Origin: an uncultured Pseudobdellovibrionaceae bacterium
GTDB lineage: Bacteria; Bdellovibrionota; Bdellovibrionia; Bdellovibrionales; JAMPXM01
Direction of reading: 5' to 3'
Length of the DNA: 9,021 nt
Assembly (NCBI GenBank): GCA_934277865.1
Contig: CAKQVW010000106.1
Location: 1-9,021, forward strand
Part shown: positions 4,861-9,021 of the stretch, piece by piece
How the letters are laid out: each line of letters begins with the position of its first letter
Position numbering within the stretch: the first letter of the stretch is position 1
Position numbers and translations under genes: made by a program
Notes under the pieces: model-generated
Told to the model about the DNA's origin: nothing
What the model saw: only the letters and a program-made list of their open reading frames with translations
Databases searched by the model: none

Positions 4861-7584
4861 TTAAGTGAGCATGGCGGAGGCTTTGGTGAAGGCGCTGTTG
4901 GTGTTGGCGAGAGTTTCGCCAGCACCTTGAGCGAAGTCGGGGCGACCGCCGCCTTTTCCGCCCATCTCTTTTGCGACTTCACCCAAGATCTTGCCGGCGC
5001 TCACATGCGCAGTGAGATCTTTTGAAACCGTCACGATGATCGGGTGTTTTCCGCCCGAAGCGCCATCTGGCCCGCGGCCCACAAGGCACACGACACCTGT
5101 TCCCAGTTTGTCCCGAAGTTTGTCGGCCAGTTGCGAGAGCACTTCGCGATCATCGATTTCAAGTGAAGCGGCGACAAAGCGTCCGCTGACACCTTTGATG
5201 GCGAAGGTCTTTGCTTCGCGCACCAGGCTGTCGGCGTCGATGGAAGAGCCTTTGAGTTTCTTGAGCTCGCGCTCAAGCTCTTTCATTTTTTCGCGAAGGC
5301 CCTCGATGTAGCCCGCCACGGTGCCAGCGCCAGCTTGTAAGCCTGCGATTTCTCGGGCGTGCAGGTTTTCGTCGGAGTTCGTGAGGAGATACTGAAGTGC
5401 GTGGTCGCCGGTTGTCGCCTCGATCCGGCGTACCCCTGCCGAAACGCCACCTTCGCTTAAGATTTTAAAGAGGCGAATCTGCGAGGTGTTTGCGACGTGT
5501 GTTCCGCCGCAAAGTTCAGTCGAGAAAGCCTGTGAAGCGTGGCCTGCGCCACCGCCCATCGAAACCACGCGAACTTGGTCGCCGTACTTTTCTCCGAAAA
5601 GCGCCATCGCGCCCTTCTTCATGGCTTCGGCATGCGACATTTCATTGGCTTGAACTTCGCGCGCGGCCGAAATCTCGGCGTTCACCATATCTTCGATGGT
5701 GCGAAGGTCTTCGCGCGAAAGTGATTTGGTGTGCGTGAAATCAAAACGCAGGCGTTCGGCCTCAACCAAACTTCCTGCCTGAGTCACATGTGTGCCCAAA
5801 ACTTTTCTTAAAGCCGCATGCAACAAGTGGGTGGCCGAGTGGTTGTTGGCGGTCGAGCGCCGAGTCGTCTCTTCGACTTCCGCATCGAGGCCTGTGCCTT
5901 CTTCCAGAGTGCCCGCGGTCACACGAACGTGGTGAAGAATGACGTCGTCTTGTTTGGTTGTATCGAAGACTTCCACCGTGGTGGCCCCGGCTTTCAGTTG
6001 ACCGCGGTCTCCGGCTTGACCGCCGGATTCGCCGTAAAACGGCGTGCGGTCGAGAATCAAGAGGCCTTCTTCGCCAGTCTTAAGTGACTTCACCTGCGCT
6101 TTGCCGTTGGAGATCAGCAGGGCTTTTCCTTTTCCCGTGCAGCCATGGTAGCCGAGGAAAATCGAAGGCCCGGTTTTGGATTTCACATCCTGAGCGATCC
6201 GGACCAGGTGTGCGGCATCGGTCGACGCTTTGAATTTCGACCCGCTGGCGGCTTTTGCCTTCTCGCGGGCCTCGTCCATTTGTTTTTCGAAGCCTTGCTC
6301 GTCGACGCCAAAACCCTTCTCTTGCGCCATCAGGCGAGTGAGATCAACTGGGAATCCGTACGTGTCATAGAGCTTAAAGATCGTGGCACCATCCAGAGTT
6401 TTTGCGCCACGGTTGCCGAGCTTGGAAAGCGAGTCGTTTAGAATCTCGGTGCCTTGATCGAGCGTCGTCAAGAAGCGTTGAATCTCGTCCTTCACGGTCG
6501 AAAGAATGTGATCGCGCCCGCGCTTGAGTTCGGGATAGATATCACTCATCTCGTCGATCACGACCTGAATCGTTTGCAGGAAAAGTGAAGAGTCGCCCGA
6601 GAGTTTTCGGCCATAGCGAATCGCACGGCGCATGATCCGGCGAAGAACGTAGCCGCGGCCTTCATTCGAAGGCAAAACGCCATCGGCAATCAAGAACGCG
6701 GTGGCGCGCGAGTGATCGGCGAGAACGCGCATCGCCGCCACTTGTTCGCGGATGTCGGCGTGTTTGGCCAAAACCTTGTAGTCGCTGACGTAGTCTTTTT
6801 TCGAAACTTGTGCCGCTTTCGAAATGATCGGCATGAAGAGGTCGGTGTCATAGTTATTGGGGCGACCTTGCAGCATCGCAGCCCAGCGCTCGAGCCCAGC
6901 ACCGGTGTCGACCGATGGTTTGGGCAATGTGGTGCGGCCTTCCGCGCTTTCGTTGAACTGCATGAAGACGTTGTTCCAGATTTCCACATAGCGATCGCCC
7001 TCGCCCCCCATCACCGAAGGGTTGGCGGGATCAAGATCGGCCTCCGGGCCGTGGTCGTAGAAGATTTCCGAACAAGGTCCGCAAGGACCGACATCGCCCA
7101 TGCGCCAGAAGTTGTCCTTCTCGCCGAAACGGTAGATGCGTTCGCGTGGAACTCCTTCTTGTTTGTGCCAAATGTCGGCGGCTTCGTCGTCGGTTTGGAA
7201 AACCGTGACGTAGAGGCGGTCTTTTGGAATCTGAAGTTCTTTGGTGAGAAGTTCCCAAGCAAAGTGAATCGCATCTTTCTTAAAGTAGTCGCCGAACGAA
7301 AAGTTCCCGAGCATTTCGAAGAAGGTGTGGTGTCTGGCCGTGAAGCCGACGTTTTCCAAGTCGTTGTGCTTGCCGCCGGCGCGCACACATTTCTGCGATG
7401 TAATCGCGCGGCTGTAGGCGCGTTTTTCGAGACCGAGGAAAAGATTTTTGAATTGGTTCATGCCGGCGTTGGCAAACAGCAGTGTCGGATCGTTCTCGGG
7501 AACGAGCGAACTTGAGCTGACCATCTGGTGGCCGTTTTTCGAAAAGTAATCAAAGAACGTCTGGCGAATTTCGCGCGATTTCAT
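4861..7584 (-). CDS. alaS: Alanine--tRNA ligase
   Basis: Charges tRNA-Ala with alanine in the cytoplasm and hydrolyses mischarged Ser- and Gly-tRNA-Ala. It is a complete 907-residue protein (E. coli 876). The class II catalytic core starts at MKSREIRQTFF. The motif-2 region spans about 58-102 (RAITSQKCVRAGGKHNDLEN to NFSFGDYF) and motif 3 includes GAGLER ending at R233. The editing domain shows NNHSATHLLH with H582 and H586 of HxxxH, and CGGTH with C692 and H696; these four are the zinc-site residues. The C-terminal DHHA1/C-Ala domain ends with GGKGGGRPDFAQGAG. ATG 7584 is chosen because it matches the conserved N-terminus and has AGGAG at 7600-7596; a TTG at 7638 would add 18 unrelated residues. 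It lies 66 bp after recX, probably co-transcribed, and converges on the barrel gene. No defects seen. Confidence 0.98.
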   Translation of the reverse strand: MKSREIRQTFFDYFSKNGHQMVSSSSLVPENDPTLLFANAGMNQFKNLFLGLEKRAYSRAITSQKCVRAGGKHNDLENVGFTARHHTFFEMLGNFSFGDYFKKDAIHFAWELLTKELQIPKDRLYVTVFQTDDEAADIWHKQEGVPRERIYRFGEKDNFWRMGDVGPCGPCSEIFYDHGPEADLDPANPSVMGGEGDRYVEIWNNVFMQFNESAEGRTTLPKPSVDTGAGLERWAAMLQGRPNNYDTDLFMPIISKAAQVSKKDYVSDYKVLAKHADIREQVAAMRVLADHSRATAFLIADGVLPSNEGRGYVLRRIMRRAIRYGRKLSGDSSLFLQTIQVVIDEMSDIYPELKRGRDHILSTVKDEIQRFLTTLDQGTEILNDSLSKLGNRGAKTLDGATIFKLYDTYGFPVDLTRLMAQEKGFGVDEQGFEKQMDEAREKAKAASGSKFKASTDAAHLVRIAQDVKSKTGPSIFLGYHGCTGKGKALLISNGKAQVKSLKTGEEGLLILDRTPFYGESGGQAGDRGQLKAGATTVEVFDTTKQDDVILHHVRVTAGTLEEGTGLDAEVEETTRRSTANNHSATHLLHAALRKVLGTHVTQAGSLVEAERLRFDFTHTKSLSREDLRTIEDMVNAEISAAREVQANEMSHAEAMKKGAMALFGEKYGDQVRVVSMGGGAGHASQAFSTELCGGTHVANTSQIRLFKILSEGGVSAGVRRIEATTGDHALQYLLTNSDENLHAREIAGLQAGAGTVAGYIEGLREKMKELERELKKLKGSSIDADSLVREAKTFAIKGVSGRFVAASLEIDDREVLSQLADKLRDKLGTGVVCLVGRGPDGASGGKHPIIVTVSKDLTAHVSAGKILGEVAKEMGGKGGGRPDFAQGAGETLANTNSAFTKASAMLT

Positions 7585-7595
7585 AGCGTATGTCG

Positions 7596-7600
7596 CTCCT
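7596..7600 (-). promoter_or_regulatory. alaS ribosome binding site AGGAG
   Basis: On the minus strand AGGAG precedes ATG 7584 by 11 bases, slightly longer than ideal. It supports this start over the TTG at 7638, which has no comparable site. Confidence 0.6.
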
Positions 7601-7610
7601 GAAGTGGATT

Positions 7611-7626
7611 GGCCAGTGATCTGGCC
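7611..7626. promoter_or_regulatory. Perfect inverted repeat GGCCAG-TGAT-CTGGCC in the recX-alaS gap
   Basis: Six-base GC-rich arms around a 4-base centre, 27 bp before the alaS start and 25 bp after the recX stop. No T-tract follows on the minus strand, so it is unlikely to be a terminator. An operator or an RNA hairpin in the alaS leader is possible. E. coli AlaRS is known to bind a palindrome near its own promoter; applying that here is speculation. Confidence 0.35.
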
Positions 7627-7650
7627 TGTGACCGGCAAATTGTCTGCAAG

Positions 7651-8241
7651 CTAGTTTAGGGGATTTTCCTCTAAGAGGCGAGCGAAGACCGCACGCGCCG
7701 TGGTCCCGGAAAACCCGCGACTGATGAGTAGGCGTTGCACGCGATCGCGGAGCAGGCGCTCGAGATTGGGGGGGCCGTCACGAACTTCAAGTTTTGCGAG
7801 CTTCGCCAGCTGTCGCTCGGCCATGCGGCGCTGTTGTGCCCAGGCTTTCAGCGCCGTTTTATAGGCACTTTGCTCTTCGTTTTCGGTCAAAAGCGATTGC
7901 AGCCCCGAGATTGGGAGACCCTTTCGACCCAGCCAAATGCGAATTTGCTGGGGAGATTTGCCTTGTCTGGCCAGTCGGTCGGCTTCGCGCAAGGCCAGGG
8001 TGGCTTCATCGGGGAGCCATTTGCGCTCGCGCGCCTCCGCGAGAGCGGCTTCGATTTCTTGGTCGGCGTGCCCGGCTTTGGTGAGTTTGTCGCGGAGCTC
8101 ACGCTCCGAGTGATCGCGCCGAGCCAGGTAGTCCACCAAGCGGTCGTACGCCGATCGCGGTTTAGTCGTCGTCTTGGTAGGTGCGTCGCTGGGTCCAGCG
8201 GTCTTCCGGATCTGGCTCGTGTTGCGCGGCTTGTTCCTCAT
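7651..8241 (-). CDS. recX: Regulatory protein RecX
   Basis: Small helical protein that binds RecA filaments and inhibits or modulates RecA recombinase activity. From ATG 8241 it is 196 residues (E. coli RecX 166). A basic, low-complexity N-terminus of about 30 residues is followed by the RecX three-helix repeats: AYDRLVDYLARRDHSERELR and the adjoining DKL, AALAEARERKWLPDEATLA, SPQQIRIWLGRKGLP, and a C-terminal RLLISRGFSGTTARAVFARL. ATG 8241 has only a G-rich GGTGGGG upstream as ribosome binding site, and it lies inside the end of pilT, overlapping it by about 80 bases in another frame. A later start cannot be excluded, but no good candidate precedes the conserved domain. Unlike many genomes, recA is not beside it here; alaS follows 66 bp later, an order often seen as recA-recX-alaS in proteobacteria. 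Confidence 0.88.
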   Translation of the reverse strand: MRNKPRNTSQIRKTAGPSDAPTKTTTKPRSAYDRLVDYLARRDHSERELRDKLTKAGHADQEIEAALAEARERKWLPDEATLALREADRLARQGKSPQQIRIWLGRKGLPISGLQSLLTENEEQSAYKTALKAWAQQRRMAERQLAKLAKLEVRDGPPNLERLLRDRVQRLLISRGFSGTTARAVFARLLEENPLN

Positions 8242-9021
8242 CGTCCCCACCGTGACTTGCAGTGTTGTCGATTTCAAGCTCAAAACGATTCTCCTGCGAT
8301 TGCCATCCGGGATTCGACGCAGGTGCGCGGCCGCCCCATTGTTGGCCGCCGCCGGCAACACCGCTGAAACGCAGTTGGAAGTCGTCAGGGTTGGTCGACA
8401 TTCGAAGCGCTTCCGTCATTTCGACAAGCCCCTCTTCGACCAGGTCGGCCAAGCTTTGGTCAAATGTCTGCATGCCGACTGTGTCGCGACTTTCTTCCAT
8501 GATCTGCCGGAGAGAGACGTTTCTCTCGGCCTCTTCGATGGTTTCTCGCACCCGTTGATTGGAGATCAGGATTTCAACGGCCGGAACAAAGCCGGTTTTG
8601 TCTTTTTTTCGGCAAAGTCGCTGGGAAACCACGGCCTTTAAGACGCCGGCGAGCTGACGGCGAATCTGATCGTGTTGGTAGTGTTCAAACACGCCCAAGA
8701 TTCGGTTGATCGATTCCTGCGCGTCGACGGTGTGCAAAGTTGAGAGGACTAAGTGGCCGGTCTCGGCCGCGGTCAGAGCGGTTTCGATGGTGTCCCGGTC
8801 GCGCATTTCTCCTATGAGGATGACGTCGGGGTCTTGTCGCAAGCCCGATCGTAGCGCCGCTGCAAATGTGGTCGTATCTTGGCCGATTTCACGCTGTGAG
8901 ATGATGCTTTTTTTATCGCGAATCAGGTATTCGATCGGATCTTCGATGGTGAGGATATGTTTGTTTTTTGTGTTGTTGATCTCGTTGATCAACGACGCCA
9001 GCGTCGAGCTTTTACCAGAGC
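8162..9021 (-). CDS. pilT: Type IV pilus retraction ATPase PilT (PilT/PilU family), 5' end beyond the window
   Basis: Cytoplasmic hexameric ATPase that powers pilus retraction and twitching motility. The window holds the last 285 residues, beginning inside Walker A (SGKSSTLASLI). They continue through the Asp box EDPIEYL, Walker B (DVILIGEMRDRDT), the His box (HLVLSTLHT) and the C-terminal region SLRQIMEESRD...GMQTFDQSLADLV. The segment usually reading AIRNLIRE in PilT is replaced by QRVRETIEE. After the normal end of the family (STNPDDFQLRFSGV) there is an extra tail of about 64 residues, rich in Gly, Gln, Asp and Glu and ending YQDDD. Its last ~25 codons overlap the recX start. No other pilus gene is visible. 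PilT and PilU are hard to separate from this fragment; PilT is preferred. Confidence 0.93.
   Translation of the reverse strand, partial: SGKSSTLASLINEINNTKNKHILTIEDPIEYLIRDKKSIISQREIGQDTTTFAAALRSGLRQDPDVILIGEMRDRDTIETALTAAETGHLVLSTLHTVDAQESINRILGVFEHYQHDQIRRQLAGVLKAVVSQRLCRKKDKTGFVPAVEILISNQRVRETIEEAERNVSLRQIMEESRDTVGMQTFDQSLADLVEEGLVEMTEALRMSTNPDDFQLRFSGVAGGGQQWGGRAPASNPGWQSQENRFELEIDNTASHGGDDEEQAAQHEPDPEDRWTQRRTYQDDD

Noticed and set aside
6712..7515. 267-codon open frame on the plus strand inside alaS
   Set aside because: It is exactly antisense to the conserved AlaRS catalytic domain and its translation shows no family motif. It is explained by codon bias of alaS.
7585..7638. TTG 7638 as an upstream start of alaS
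   Set aside because: The 18 extra residues do not resemble AlaRS, and AGGAG precedes ATG 7584.
7735..8367. 210-codon open frame on the plus strand across recX and the pilT tail
   Set aside because: Antisense to recX, no recognisable domain, no ribosome binding site seen.

Overview
The window carries seven protein genes, two of them cut by the window edges. I read it as chromosomal DNA of a Gram-negative bacterium. The evidence is an apparent lipoprotein signal, a small outer-membrane beta-barrel with a Sec signal peptide, and a type IV pilus retraction ATPase. The gene mix and style suggest a Bdellovibrio-like or former deltaproteobacterial lineage, but that placement is inference from memory of gene neighbourhoods and was not tested. 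No tRNA, rRNA, CRISPR array, insertion sequence or phage gene is visible.

Left part (1-3036). The 5' end of mutY, the adenine DNA glycosylase, runs leftward off the window. A 160-bp gap separates it from a divergent two-gene unit. The first gene of that unit is an exported lytic-transglycosylase/lysozyme-like protein with two SH3-like C-terminal domains. Its signal peptide (from ATG 448, good Shine-Dalgarno) and its mature part (open from 542 to 2080) are in different frames, and removing one T at 547 joins them into a 543-residue putative lipoprotein. The second gene overlaps it by one base (TGATG) and encodes an unrecognised membrane-anchored, mostly helical protein. The pair looks like a cell-envelope unit.

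Middle (3037-4860). A complete agmatinase-family ureohydrolase gene is followed, after a 126-bp gap containing inverted repeats, by a small outer-membrane barrel gene whose true start is GTG 4171. The barrel gene converges on alaS. The 90 bp between them hold three overlapping, mutually exclusive hairpins, one with a 24-bp stem, which probably terminate transcription.

Right part (4861-9021, all minus strand). The gene order in the direction of transcription is pilT (5' end cut), recX, alaS. pilT ends in a 64-residue polar and acidic tail whose last ~25 codons overlap the likely recX start. recX lies 66 bp before alaS, and that gap holds a perfect 16-bp inverted repeat. The three are probably co-transcribed, although their jobs (pilus retraction, RecA modulation, tRNA charging) are unrelated. 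I see no obviously new defence or mobile system. The most useful leads are the frameshifted secreted enzyme with its unknown partner, the hairpin cluster before alaS, and the pilT/recX overlap.
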